Positions 1 through 7,462 of a DNA stretch of 64,000 nucleotides are shown piece by piece. The position numbers and the translations under genes are program-made. Origin of the DNA: Jonquetella anthropi DSM 22815. Its GTDB lineage: Bacteria; Synergistota; Synergistia; Synergistales; Dethiosulfovibrionaceae. The DNA is taken from assembly GCF_000237805.1 (NCBI RefSeq), contig NZ_CM001376.1:1168349-1232348 (forward strand). The letters run 5' to 3'. Position 1 is the first letter of the stretch, and the number at the start of each line of letters is the position of its first letter. The notes below the pieces were generated by a model. The model made no database searches. It was not told the origin of the DNA and was given only the letters and a program-made list of their open reading frames with translations.

Positions 1-1833
1 GTCCAAGTAGTTGATCTGCTCGCGCGGCACTTCGACGATCTGGCCCTGATACCGGGCGTACACCGTCGACTCCAGCAATTTGCCGGTTTTCGGATCGTGC
101 GGCGTGTTGGCCCGGCCGACGTAGCAATTGTCCTCTTCGTCGGCGGCCAGATAGACGACCTTATCGGCGCCCAGCTCAACGTAGCCGTTTTTCACCGGCC
201 GGCGGGGCGTCATCAGGAAGCCGTATTCGTTGACCTTGGCATAGGTCCCCAAGGACGTCACCAGACCGATGTTCGGGCCTTCCGGCGTCTCAATGGGACA
301 AATTCGGCCGTAGTGGGTGGCGTGCACGTCTCTGGCTTCAAATCCGGCTCTGTCTCGGGTCAGCCCGCCGGGGCCCAGCGCGGAAAGGCGCCGCCGGTGC
401 GTCAGCCCGGCCAACGGGTTGTTCTGGTCCATGTACTGGGACAGCTGTCCTGAGCCGAAGAACTCTCGGATTTCCGACGTGACAGGACGAACGTTAATCA
501 GGTCGCGGGCCGTAGCTTTGTACAGATCCGGAACGGTGGTCATCCGTTCCTTCACGTTCCGCTCCATGCGCAGCATGCCCTTGCGGAGTTCGCTCTGAAG
601 CAACTCCCCGACCGACCGGACGCGCCGGTTGCCGAGGTGGTCAATGTCGTCGGTGTGAGCGTCGGTTATCTCCGGGAACCACGGGTCATCCCGCTGCTCT
701 TCTTTGTCCCGCAGGGCCACGATTCCCTTGACGATGAGAATGAGGTCTTCCAGCGTGAGCAACCGGTTTGTCTCAGGAATTTTGAGCCCCAGACGACGGT
801 TCACCTTGTAGCGGCCGACCCGCCCCAAGGTGTAGCGGTTCGGATCGGCAAACGTCTTGTTAAAGTAGTCTCTGGCGCTTTCGATTCGAGCCGGCTCGGA
901 CGGCCGCATGAGCCGAAAGATCTCCAGCATAGCTCCTTCGATGTTGTCCGCCTGTCCCTTCTCGCGTTCCGTCGCGATGGACGCGGCGATGACCGGGCAG
1001 ACGTGCCACACTTTGAGCGCCGTGCGGCCTTGATCGAACAGACGCTGGATTTTTTCCTGCGTCAGAGTTTCGCCGGACGAGATCAGCTCATTGCCTTCCG
1101 AGTCGGTGACCGTCTCGGCGGAGAGGCGTCCGGACAGCCCGTCGCCGGTCAGGGAGACCATCTCTTCCGAGCCGCCGAAGGCCTTGATCAGCGTCTCGTT
1201 GTCGCCCAGACCAAACGCCTTGAGCAGCAGCGTCGCCGGCAGCTTCTTGCGGCTGTCCACGTTGACCATCAGCTTGTCACCGGTCATGACAAACTCCAGC
1301 CAAGCCCCCCGTTCCGGGATGATTTTGGCTGAATAGTTGTCGTTGCCCGACACGCTGGACTCGATCTTGTAGTAGCAGCCGGCACTGCGGGCGAGCTGGT
1401 TGACGACCACCCGTTCGGTGCCGTTGATAATAAAGGTTCCACGAGGCGTCATGACCGGGAAGTCGCCAAGGAATACCTGCTCCACAGCGATTTCCTGCGT
1501 CTTGCGGTTCACCAGACGGACGGTCAGACGAACCGGGCGGCTCCAGTTGCTGTCGCGCCGCTCCGCTTCCTCCTCGGTCATAGACGGCTCGTCGATGTCG
1601 TATTTGACGAATTCCAGTGCGAAGGTGCCGTCGTGGTTCTCAATAGGGAAGATCTCCGTCAGAAGCTCCTGAAGCCCTGTTTTTTCCCGCTGTTCCGGGT
1701 CAACGTCCTCCTGAAAAAACGACCGGTAGGAAACTCGCTGCACATCCACCATATCGGGGATTGGAATGAGATCATGCGCCCGGCCAAATGTCAGGCGCTG
1801 CCGGTTCTTTCCGACAGGGACGAACTCCGCCAT
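1..1833 (-). CDS. rpoB: RNA polymerase beta subunit (N-terminal half, cut by window edge)
   Basis: Catalytic beta subunit of RNA polymerase. The minus strand reads an open frame of 611 codons from an ATG at 1833 to the left window edge, about half of the usual length near 1,200. Diagnostic segments seen in translation include NGTERVVVNQL near residue 135 and the rifampicin region (LSQYMDQNNPL followed by THRRRLSALGPGGL) near residues 458-490, which looks rifampicin-sensitive by sequence. The start is supported by an AAAGGTG ribosome-binding site. Upstream lies a terminator and a tRNA-Leu instead of rplJ-rplL, so rpoB is detached from its usual ribosomal-protein partners. No clear promoter was identified in the short gap after the terminator. 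The overlapping plus-strand frames are shadows. Confidence 0.97.
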   Translation of the reverse strand, partial: MAEFVPVGKNRQRLTFGRAHDLIPIPDMVDVQRVSYRSFFQEDVDPEQREKTGLQELLTEIFPIENHDGTFALEFVKYDIDEPSMTEEEAERRDSNWSRPVRLTVRLVNRKTQEIAVEQVFLGDFPVMTPRGTFIINGTERVVVNQLARSAGCYYKIESSVSGNDNYSAKIIPERGAWLEFVMTGDKLMVNVDSRKKLPATLLLKAFGLGDNETLIKAFGGSEEMVSLTGDGLSGRLSAETVTDSEGNELISSGETLTQEKIQRLFDQGRTALKVWHVCPVIAASIATEREKGQADNIEGAMLEIFRLMRPSEPARIESARDYFNKTFADPNRYTLGRVGRYKVNRRLGLKIPETNRLLTLEDLILIVKGIVALRDKEEQRDDPWFPEITDAHTDDIDHLGNRRVRSVGELLQSELRKGMLRMERNVKERMTTVPDLYKATARDLINVRPVTSEIREFFGSGQLSQYMDQNNPLAGLTHRRRLSALGPGGLTRDRAGFEARDVHATHYGRICPIETPEGPNIGLVTSLGTYAKVNEYGFLMTPRRPVKNGYVELGADKVVYLAADEEDNCYVGRANTPHDPKTGKLLESTVYARYQGQIVEVPREQINYLD

Positions 1834-1880
1834 GCGTACCACACCTTTCTTGTCGCTTAATTGCCCACACTGGAGACAGT

Positions 1881-1920
1881 AAAAAGGGCTGCATCCTGTC
1901 GTCTGACATGATGCAGCCCT
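1881..1920 (-). terminator. Rho-independent terminator after tRNA-Leu
   Basis: An 11-bp stem (AGGGCTGCATC with GATGCAGCCCT) is followed on the minus strand by a T run (plus-strand AAAAA at 1881-1885). It lies between tRNA-Leu and rpoB. It most simply ends the tRNA transcript, though it could act as an attenuator if rpoB is read through from the tRNA promoter. Confidence 0.8.
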
Positions 1921-1957
1921 CGCGTTCGGTGACGAATTCTTCCTGATACTGGAAGAA

Positions 1958-2044
1958 TGGTGCCCAGGAGGAGACTTGAACTCCTACAGGCTAATGCCCA
2001 CTAGAACCTGAATCTAGCGCGTCTACCAATTCCGCCACCCGGGC
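1958..2044 (-). tRNA. tRNA-Leu (anticodon CAG), CCA encoded
   Basis: Minus-strand cloverleaf with acceptor GCCCGGG pairing CCTGGGC (one G-U), discriminator A and genomic CCA at 1960-1958. The anticodon stem is CTAGA/TCTAG around loop TTCAGGT, giving anticodon CAG (reads CUG). A long variable arm, GGCGGAATTGGTAGACGCG in the D arm and GTTCAAGTC in the T arm are typical of leucine tRNA. Single gene with its own promoter just upstream. Confidence 0.96.
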
Positions 2045-2064
2045 ACTTCTTAACCGCGGGGTTC

Positions 2065-2093
2065 ATTATAATCGTCCGAGAAAAATTTTGCAA
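2065..2093 (-). promoter_or_regulatory. Sigma-70 type promoter for tRNA-Leu
   Basis: On the minus strand a TTGCAA -35 (2088-2093) is separated by 17 bp from a perfect TATAAT -10 (2065-2070), about 20 bp before the tRNA 5' end. The spacing and quality of the -10 make this a strong candidate. Confidence 0.75.
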
Positions 2094-2170
2094 CTGGGAA
2101 AAAGATATTTCTCAGCGAAAAACTTTCGTCCTGTCTCATACCTTTTCCCCATCCCACGGACAATTCGGGG

Positions 2171-2206
2171 ATAAATAAAGCGGCCTTCGGAAACCGAAGG
2201 CCGCTT
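2171..2206 (-). terminator. Terminator of the Fe-alcohol dehydrogenase gene
   Basis: A 13-bp perfect stem (AAGCGGCCTTCGG / CCGAAGGCCGCTT) with a 3-nt loop lies directly after the stop at 2217. The minus-strand tail TTTATTTAT is moderately U-rich. Confidence 0.85.
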
Positions 2207-2216
2207 CGTGCAGCTC

Positions 2217-3434
2217 TTATCCGCGGCGGCGCAGCGACGTGCGGTAGATGCGCCCCACCAGCTCAGGGGTCGCCTCGACGGGCGAGAGGTCAAGCAGGCC
2301 GCCCAGCGACGGCGTCTCTCTGGTCAGGCGAACGAGCGTGTCAATGTCAGCCTCGGTGTACCCTTCGTCGATCAGCTTGTGCGTGGCGCCCATCTTGAAC
2401 AGCCAAGCTTCCACGTGATCGGCCGCCTCTTTGGCCTTGGTCGGGCACGCGGGGAAGTCCGCCGGAAGCATCGGGGCCAGAACACGGCGAAGCGTCTCGG
2501 CCCGGGCAGGCCAAATTTCCTCAATGACCGACGGAAGCAGCATAGCCAGCCCCAAACCGTGGGTCAGATCGGGCTTCACTGCCGACAGCGGGTGCTCCAG
2601 CGCGTGGGTCAGGTGAAGCATGCCGTTGTCGAACGCAATGCCGGCGATCATGGACGCGTAAAGCAGGAAGTAGCGAGCCTGCAGGTCCTTCGGGTCCTTC
2701 AAGGCAACCGGCAGCCAGCGGTCTACCAGCTCGATCGTCTCGGCAGCCATCATAATGCTGTACGGGCTGCTAAAAATCTTCGTCGTCGCGGCTTCGATGA
2801 CGTGGTTGCACGCGTCGATGGACACGTAGCGGGTCTGGAAGGCCGACAGGCCGGTCATCAGAGCCGGATCGTCGATGGCGAAGACAGGATAGATGCAGTC
2901 ATAAGCAATGGCCGGTTTGTACTTCTTGGAAACGATCGAGGCGACGGCAAACCGATCGACTTCGGTGCCTGTGCCGTGGGTCAGGTTAATCGCCACAAGC
3001 GGCGCCGCTTTTGTCGGCGTAAAGATCAGCTCGTACAGCTCGGTCGCGTTCTTGTCCGGGTACGACAACAGGATGGCCGCGCTCTTGCCGGCGTCAATCG
3101 GGCTGCCGCCGCCGATAGCCACAACCGCCGACGCTCCCTTGGCTCGTCCCATCGCGACAGCCTCGTCGATGTCCTCAACCTTCGGGTTCGGCGTGATCTT
3201 GTCATACAGAACGTAGTCCATACCGTGAGCAGCAAACGCCTTCGTCACGTGATCCCACGCGCCAGTCGTCTTATAGGCGCCGTGACCGGTCACGCAAAGG
3301 ACGTGGCGCACGCCCCGCGAAGCAAGGTCAGCGCAGATCGCGTCGATCTTCTCGATGGCGCCAACTCCCAGGTATGCCACGTTGCGAGTGCGGATCTCCT
3401 GAACGTTACGAATGTCGATTTCCTTTTCCCACAT
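2217..3434 (-). CDS. Iron-containing alcohol dehydrogenase
   Basis: A 405-residue group III (Fe-type) NAD(P)-dependent alcohol dehydrogenase, a cytosolic enzyme that interconverts aldehydes or ketones and alcohols. The nucleotide-binding signature GGGSPIDAGK sits at residues 108-117. Probable metal ligands are D207 and H211 (SIDACNH), H274 (GMLHLTH) and H292 (LTHG), all present. The ATG at 3434 follows an AGAGAGGGGG ribosome-binding site. The gene stands alone between its own candidate promoter and a strong terminator. The exact substrate cannot be told from sequence; a role in fermentative redox balance is inference. Confidence 0.93.
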   Translation of the reverse strand: MWEKEIDIRNVQEIRTRNVAYLGVGAIEKIDAICADLASRGVRHVLCVTGHGAYKTTGAWDHVTKAFAAHGMDYVLYDKITPNPKVEDIDEAVAMGRAKGASAVVAIGGGSPIDAGKSAAILLSYPDKNATELYELIFTPTKAAPLVAINLTHGTGTEVDRFAVASIVSKKYKPAIAYDCIYPVFAIDDPALMTGLSAFQTRYVSIDACNHVIEAATTKIFSSPYSIMMAAETIELVDRWLPVALKDPKDLQARYFLLYASMIAGIAFDNGMLHLTHALEHPLSAVKPDLTHGLGLAMLLPSVIEEIWPARAETLRRVLAPMLPADFPACPTKAKEAADHVEAWLFKMGATHKLIDEGYTEADIDTLVRLTRETPSLGGLLDLSPVEATPELVGRIYRTSLRRRG

Positions 3435-3579
3435 GCAAATCGTCCCCCTCTCTAATAATAACCGGCATCAGTCGGTCTCGTGCCTCATTTAGCTGAACCC
3501 GCCGCTTCCCCGCGGCGGAAGGACAGAACCCCAATTCTGCCCGCTTCAGATTGTGAAAGCGTTCTTTTTCTTTACGAAT

Positions 3580-3608
3580 ATTGTACAACCGATGGCAGGA
3601 CAATTCAA
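3580..3608 (-). promoter_or_regulatory. Candidate promoter of the Fe-ADH gene
   Basis: Minus-strand TTGAAT (3603-3608), a 17-bp spacer, then TACAAT (3580-3585). It would give a leader of about 140 nt containing two hairpins (CAGAA/TTCTG near 3527-3542 and a GC-rich one around 3500-3520). No known riboswitch consensus was recognised there. Confidence 0.5.
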
Positions 3609-3613
3609 CGGCC

Positions 3614-3662
3614 TTTTCAGTCGTTTTCTCTTTTCAGTCGTTTTCTCTTCTCAGTCTTTTTC
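3614..3662. repeat. Short tandem repeat, 17-bp unit, about 2.9 copies
   Basis: TTTTCAGTCGTTTTCTC occurs at 3614-3630 and exactly again at 3631-3647, followed by a diverged 15-nt copy at 3648-3662. It is intergenic, between the ADH promoter and the terminator of the next operon, and strongly pyrimidine-biased on the plus strand. Confidence 0.85.
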
Positions 3663-3667
3663 GCCGA

Positions 3668-3696
3668 CAAAAAACGCCGGAGCTCCCGCTCCGGCG
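3668..3696 (-). terminator. Terminator of the 3.7-7.3 kb operon
   Basis: Perfect 9-bp stem CGCCGGAGC/GCTCCGGCG with loop TCCC. The minus-strand tail TTTTTTGTC follows. It lies 12 bp beyond the stop of the C_GCAxxG_C_C gene and marks the end of the leftward operon. Confidence 0.9.
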
Positions 3697-3708
3697 CAAA
3701 ACGACTAG

Positions 3709-4158
3709 CTATTCCCGGCCGTCCGGCCGGCATGACAGGTCAATTCCTCCCTCTTGAAGAAGCGTCCACAGCCTTTCGACGGCCCAGAGGGAAAACGTGG
3801 GACAGACCTCCCGGCGGCGCGCGTGTTCTGCCGGGGCTAAGTCTCGGCAGTTGAGCGAGCCGAAATGGTCTTCAAATTCTTCGTACAGCGCAGCCGACAG
3901 GGCCTTGAGCCGATCGTCCCGGCTTTCGAGTTCGCCCCCTTTGCCGAGCCAGCACCCCAACGCGGCGAGACAGCCAGAAAGGACGCCGCAGGTGGCTCCG
4001 GTTCCCATGCCTCCGCAGAAGGCGTTCAGCGCCCGCAAAGTTTGAGGAACCGGACGTCCGAGCGGCGACACGGCCATTCCAAACGTCGCCGGCGCACAGC
4101 AATACCCTTGCGTCCACCACGTTCGGTTGAGTTTTGCCAGTTCCTCCGGGGAGATCAC
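3709..4158 (-). CDS. C_GCAxxG_C_C family redox-type protein
   Basis: A 149-residue cysteine-rich protein of the C_GCAxxG_C_C family, proposed redox proteins of anaerobes with no assigned reaction. Visible motifs are GYCCAPATFGM near residues 16-26 and AFCGGMGTGATCGVLSGC near 46-63. The start is a GTG at 4158 that overlaps the TGA of the TrxR-like gene (GTGA), preceded by GGGGGA inside that gene, so the two are translationally coupled. A longer frame reaching 4311 is only an artefact reading Arg-rich sequence antisense-like through the upstream gene. The coupling to a flavoprotein that has lost its own cysteines suggests an electron donor/acceptor pair (inference). Confidence 0.85.
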   Translation of the reverse strand: MISPEELAKLNRTWWTQGYCCAPATFGMAVSPLGRPVPQTLRALNAFCGGMGTGATCGVLSGCLAALGCWLGKGGELESRDDRLKALSAALYEEFEDHFGSLNCRDLAPAEHARRREVCPTFSLWAVERLWTLLQEGGIDLSCRPDGRE

Positions 4159-5069
4159 TTTAATCCCCCGTGAGCGCGAGCCCACCCGGCGGCGGCGATG
4201 CCGGCTACAGCACCGTCGCGAACCGCCCCGGCAACTTGACGCAGAGCGCCGTCTCTCATGTCTCCGGCGACGAATACGCCGGGCAGTGACGTGGCCATGT
4301 CTGGGGCGCACTTCGCCCAGCCTTCGCTCGTCTTTTCGGGAGCCAAGTCGGCCTGAGGAAGCCGGCCGGCGCAGACGAACAGCGGAATTTCGTCGTCACA
4401 GCGCAGGACGGTCTGAGCGCCGTCGTCGGACGCGATGACGACCCGCTGAACCTTTTCTCCGCCGGAGATGGAAGTCACCCGACTGGCCGGGTAGGTCCGC
4501 ACGTTCGGCAGCTTCTCGATGGCGAGGCGGAACTCGCTGACGGCAGCCAGCTCTCGTTCGATGAAAACGAGGTGAACTTCTTTTGTCCGGCCGGCGAGGT
4601 GAATCGCCTCTTTCGCCGCGCCGTCGCTGCCGCCGACGACGACGATTTCCTTTGCAGACAGGTCGTCCAGCCGGTCAAGCCCCAAGCCGCAGACGCCCAG
4701 TTCATCTTCCCCCGACAGGCCAAGCCGCCGCGGTTTTGTTCCAGTGGCGAGAACTGCCGCCGACGCCTCCCACTGGCCTTTCCGTCCGGACAGGTGAATC
4801 TGACCGTTCTGAACTTCAAGGCGAAGCACTTCGTCGACTGCCGCTTCAACCCCAGCCCGCTCAAGCTGGCCGGCCATCAGTTTGGCAAACTGTGGGCCGC
4901 TCAGCCCTTCTGAGACTCCGAGAAAGTGACTGACCAGCGACACCCGGCTGATTAAGCCGCCGATGCCGTTTTTGTCCAGGACCACAATCTTCGCTCCCCG
5001 CGCCCGAGCGTACAGGGCCGCGCTGACGCCGGCCGGACCGCCGCCGACAATCGCAACGTCGTATTTCAT
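4155..5069 (-). CDS. Thioredoxin-reductase-like FAD/NAD(P) flavoprotein lacking the CxxC
   Basis: A 304-residue two-dinucleotide-binding flavoprotein. The FAD motif GGGPAG is at residues 10-15, the NAD(P) motif VVVGGSDGAAKEA near 144-156, and the terminal FAD motif GVFVAGDMRDG near 261-271. In true TrxB a CATCDG-type motif precedes the NADPH motif. Here the equivalent stretch reads GVCGLGLDRLDD with only one cysteine, so it cannot act as a classical thioredoxin reductase. It may resemble TrxR-like ferredoxin-NADP reductases. Start chosen at the ATG at 5069 (MKYDVAIVGGG) after AAAGGCGGTG; an in-frame ATG 33 nt upstream is less likely. It overlaps the C_GCAxxG_C_C gene by 4 nt. Confidence 0.88.
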   Translation of the reverse strand: MKYDVAIVGGGPAGVSAALYARARGAKIVVLDKNGIGGLISRVSLVSHFLGVSEGLSGPQFAKLMAGQLERAGVEAAVDEVLRLEVQNGQIHLSGRKGQWEASAAVLATGTKPRRLGLSGEDELGVCGLGLDRLDDLSAKEIVVVGGSDGAAKEAIHLAGRTKEVHLVFIERELAAVSEFRLAIEKLPNVRTYPASRVTSISGGEKVQRVVIASDDGAQTVLRCDDEIPLFVCAGRLPQADLAPEKTSEGWAKCAPDMATSLPGVFVAGDMRDGALRQVAGAVRDGAVAGIAAAGWARAHGGLK

Positions 5070-5098
5070 CCACTTCACCGCCTTTGGTATAGGTCGAA

Positions 5099-5818
5099 TC
5101 ACTTCATCTGAATGGAACCGGTCACTGAAAGCTGAACTCTTGCCGTTCCGGGCTCAACGGTCTCAGGAGCGGCCAACTCCGCTGACTTCATGTTGCTGAA
5201 GTTCCGGCAGTTGGTCACCGGGGTTTCCCCGTTCATATCCACAACTGAGATCGTACCAATTGAATATGAAGAGAACCCCAGATGTTTGGCGATCATATCG
5301 GCTTTTGCTTTGAACCGATCGAGCGCGCTCTTGACCAGCTGATCTTCAATTTCCGCCAGCCGAGAGCGGGAGACCCGACACTGAATTGACTCGACGGCGG
5401 CAATTTGGGAGACGTCGGCTGTCAGCTTGGAAAGCGCGTCAAAGTCCTTGCTGGAGACGGTGAAGCGAGCCGTGTCATACCACGCCTGCTTGCCTGAAAT
5501 CGAGGACGACACGCCCGGAAGAGCCTGCCAGAAGCCTTCCCGGGTCGACGTCTGAAGCTGGACTTCTTTGACCTCGCGGATCGCCTGAGCGAGCTTGTTC
5601 GCTTTTTCGGTCACTTCAGCCGCGGCTTTTTGACGGTCGGGGTCGTGAGCTGACACGACAAAATCGACTTCCATTAAGTCTCTAGCTACCAGCTGGTCGG
5701 CCGTGGCCGACAGGTTCACCACGTTTTGATCCAATTCCGCTTGGGCCGCGCTGGCAAATGACGCCGCCAAAACGAAGGCCGCCAACAGTCCTTTGAGTTT
5801 ACCGCTCACTCTTCTCAT
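5099..5818 (-). CDS. SIMPL-domain (DUF541) exported protein
   Basis: A 239-residue protein with an N-terminal signal peptide (KGLLAAFVLAASFASAAQA, cleavage near residue 27) followed by a SIMPL/DUF541 domain. The family is periplasmic or secreted, often linked to oxidative or envelope stress, with no established biochemical activity. The ATG at 5818 has an AAAGGAGAG ribosome-binding site lying within the end of the upstream S-component gene, so translation is probably coupled. A further in-frame ATG at 5836 is less well placed. Confidence 0.8.
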   Translation of the reverse strand: MRRVSGKLKGLLAAFVLAASFASAAQAELDQNVVNLSATADQLVARDLMEVDFVVSAHDPDRQKAAAEVTEKANKLAQAIREVKEVQLQTSTREGFWQALPGVSSSISGKQAWYDTARFTVSSKDFDALSKLTADVSQIAAVESIQCRVSRSRLAEIEDQLVKSALDRFKAKADMIAKHLGFSSYSIGTISVVDMNGETPVTNCRNFSNMKSAELAAPETVEPGTARVQLSVTGSIQMK

Positions 5819-6416
5819 AGCTTTCTCTCCTTTCACAGGGACAAGTCCTGAACCGAGCGCTCAACCCGCCAATGACGAGGAATGCCAGCGCCGAATTGGA
5901 CAGCGACTTTATCAGATTAAACGGTATGATTGCCGGCACGAGCATGGAGACGACCACCTGCCGGGGCACGCCGAGAAACCACACGGTCATGACGAGGTTC
6001 AGCGGAATCATCAGCAGCGTCATGACCAATGAGCCGAGAAGAAGCCCTTTAGCAAGGCTCCCGGAGCTGCACCGCCGCCGGTACAAGAACGACGGAATGG
6101 CTACGAGAGCGCTGGTCGCCACGATGTGCATGACAAGGCCGATTGGGCCCGACCCCGAGCTGACCGTCAAAGTCTGAATCAGCGAAGCAGCAACCGTGAC
6201 GGCGAGGCCGGCGCCGGGACCGTACAACAGCCCGGCGAGGATCATCGGCACGTCGCCGGGCTCGTATTCAAGAAACGGCGCCTGCGGCAGGATAGGGAAA
6301 CGAATCGCTAGGATGAGTATGACGCTCAGGCAGGTCAAAAAAGCGAGCCGAGTCAGCTTGTGGACGCGAAACGACGCGCCGTTTTCCTCTCTGCCCTCGG
6401 GAAGAAACGTCTTCAT
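5799..6416 (-). CDS. ECF transporter S component, RibU-like
   Basis: A 205-residue integral membrane substrate-binding (S) subunit of an energy-coupling-factor vitamin transporter. About six hydrophobic helices are visible. The loop FPILPQAPFLEYEPGDVPMI and following GLLYGPGAG resemble riboflavin-specific RibU. It needs a shared EcfAA'T module, which is not in the window. The gene starts immediately after the stop of the upstream dehydrogenase (6417). No FMN riboswitch was seen upstream because it is an internal operon gene. Riboflavin specificity is by motif resemblance only; a flavin substrate would fit the flavoprotein encoded downstream. Confidence 0.78.
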   Translation of the reverse strand: MKTFLPEGREENGASFRVHKLTRLAFLTCLSVILILAIRFPILPQAPFLEYEPGDVPMILAGLLYGPGAGLAVTVAASLIQTLTVSSGSGPIGLVMHIVATSALVAIPSFLYRRRCSSGSLAKGLLLGSLVMTLLMIPLNLVMTVWFLGVPRQVVVSMLVPAIIPFNLIKSLSNSALAFLVIGGLSARFRTCPCERRESYEKSER

Positions 6417-7322
6417 TCAGCTTTTCAGCCGCCGGGCGACAAGGTACCGATCGTACAGCTTGAACAGCGCCTGAGTCCCGTCGTTTTCTCCCCCGTCCTC
6501 GGCCAGCTGGCGGTACAACTTGTCGGCCAGCTCAAGCCCGGGCAGCTGGAGGTTCATCTCCCGGGCGGACTGGAGGGCGATCCCCATGTCCTTGATGAAG
6601 TGCTTGACGTAAAAGCCCGGCTTGTAGTTGCCCGAAAGCATCTGAGGCCACCGGTTGTCCAGCGTCCAACTGGCGGCAGCGCCCTTCGACACACTGGCCA
6701 TGACCGACTCGGGATCAAGCCCCGCGGCCTTGGCATAACAAAGCGCTTCCGAGACGGCGACCATGCCGGAGGCGATCAGAATCTGGTTGACCATCTTCGT
6801 GTGCTGACCCATTCCCGCACCGCCTTGGCGGTGAACCTCCGTCCCCATGGCGCTCAAAAGCCCGCGCGCCTTTTCAAACGCCTCCTCCGTCCCACCGACC
6901 ATAATCGACAGCGTTCCTTTGGCGGCGCCGGTGTCGCCGCCGGAGACCGGCGCGTCCAAGCAGAACAGTCCGCGCTGGGCTCCATCGTGGGCGATCTGAG
7001 CGGCCAGCGTTGGGCTGGACGTGGTCATATCCACCAAAAGCGTTCCTGGCGCGGCCGCCTCAATGAGTCCGCTGGGACCAAGGTAAATTTCCTTTACGTC
7101 GGCCGGGAAGCCGACCATCGTGATGACGGCGTCGCTGCCCTGAGCCGTTTGGGCCGGGCTGTCACACCAGACGGCGCCGCTTTCCAAGGGTTTTTTAGCG
7201 GTCTCTTTCCTGCGGGTGAAGACCCGAAGGCTGTACCCCGCTTTCAGCAAATTCGACGCCATTCCCCGTCCCATGACGCCAATACCGATGAAGCCTACTG
7301 TGCGAATTGAACTCTGTGTCAA
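6417..7322 (-). CDS. 3-hydroxyisobutyrate dehydrogenase family oxidoreductase
   Basis: A 301-residue beta-hydroxyacid dehydrogenase (3-hydroxyisobutyrate dehydrogenase / tartronate semialdehyde reductase family), cytosolic, NAD(P)-dependent. The Rossmann motif GFIGIGVMGRGMA is at residues 10-22, the substrate motif DAPVSGGDTGA near 124-134, and the catalytic lysine in GMGQHTKMVNQ near 174-184. It starts with TTG at 7322 behind GGGAGG. It is the first gene of the leftward operon that continues into the S component, SIMPL protein, flavoprotein and C_GCAxxG_C_C gene. Substrate is not decidable from sequence. Confidence 0.88.
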   Translation of the reverse strand: MTQSSIRTVGFIGIGVMGRGMASNLLKAGYSLRVFTRRKETAKKPLESGAVWCDSPAQTAQGSDAVITMVGFPADVKEIYLGPSGLIEAAAPGTLLVDMTTSSPTLAAQIAHDGAQRGLFCLDAPVSGGDTGAAKGTLSIMVGGTEEAFEKARGLLSAMGTEVHRQGGAGMGQHTKMVNQILIASGMVAVSEALCYAKAAGLDPESVMASVSKGAAASWTLDNRWPQMLSGNYKPGFYVKHFIKDMGIALQSAREMNLQLPGLELADKLYRQLAEDGGENDGTQALFKLYDRYLVARRLKS

Positions 7323-7354
7323 TGGAATGCCTCCCCGTCGCTGTGTATATGTTT

Positions 7355-7360
7355 ATTATA
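7355..7360 (-). promoter_or_regulatory. Candidate -10 for the leftward 7.3-3.7 kb operon
   Basis: A perfect TATAAT on the minus strand 33 bp before the TTG start. No good -35 is visible at 16-18 bp. Confidence 0.4.
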
Positions 7361-7462
7361 CCGAGGAACGAAAAAACCATATCGGTTCGTTGACGGCTTT
7401 AAGCTCCCCGTACCCCTAAGGTACAATATCACCGTTATGCCGAACTTTCCTGAAAGGTCGAG

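Noticed and set aside
2208-3455. Long plus-strand frame (415 codons) opposite the Fe-ADH
   Set aside because: Antisense shadow caused by high GC at third positions; the minus strand encodes a full ADH with all motifs.
3709-4311. 200-codon version of the C_GCAxxG_C_C gene
   Set aside because: The extra N-terminus is Arg-rich nonsense read within the TrxR-like gene; the GTG at 4158 has an RBS and 4-nt overlap.
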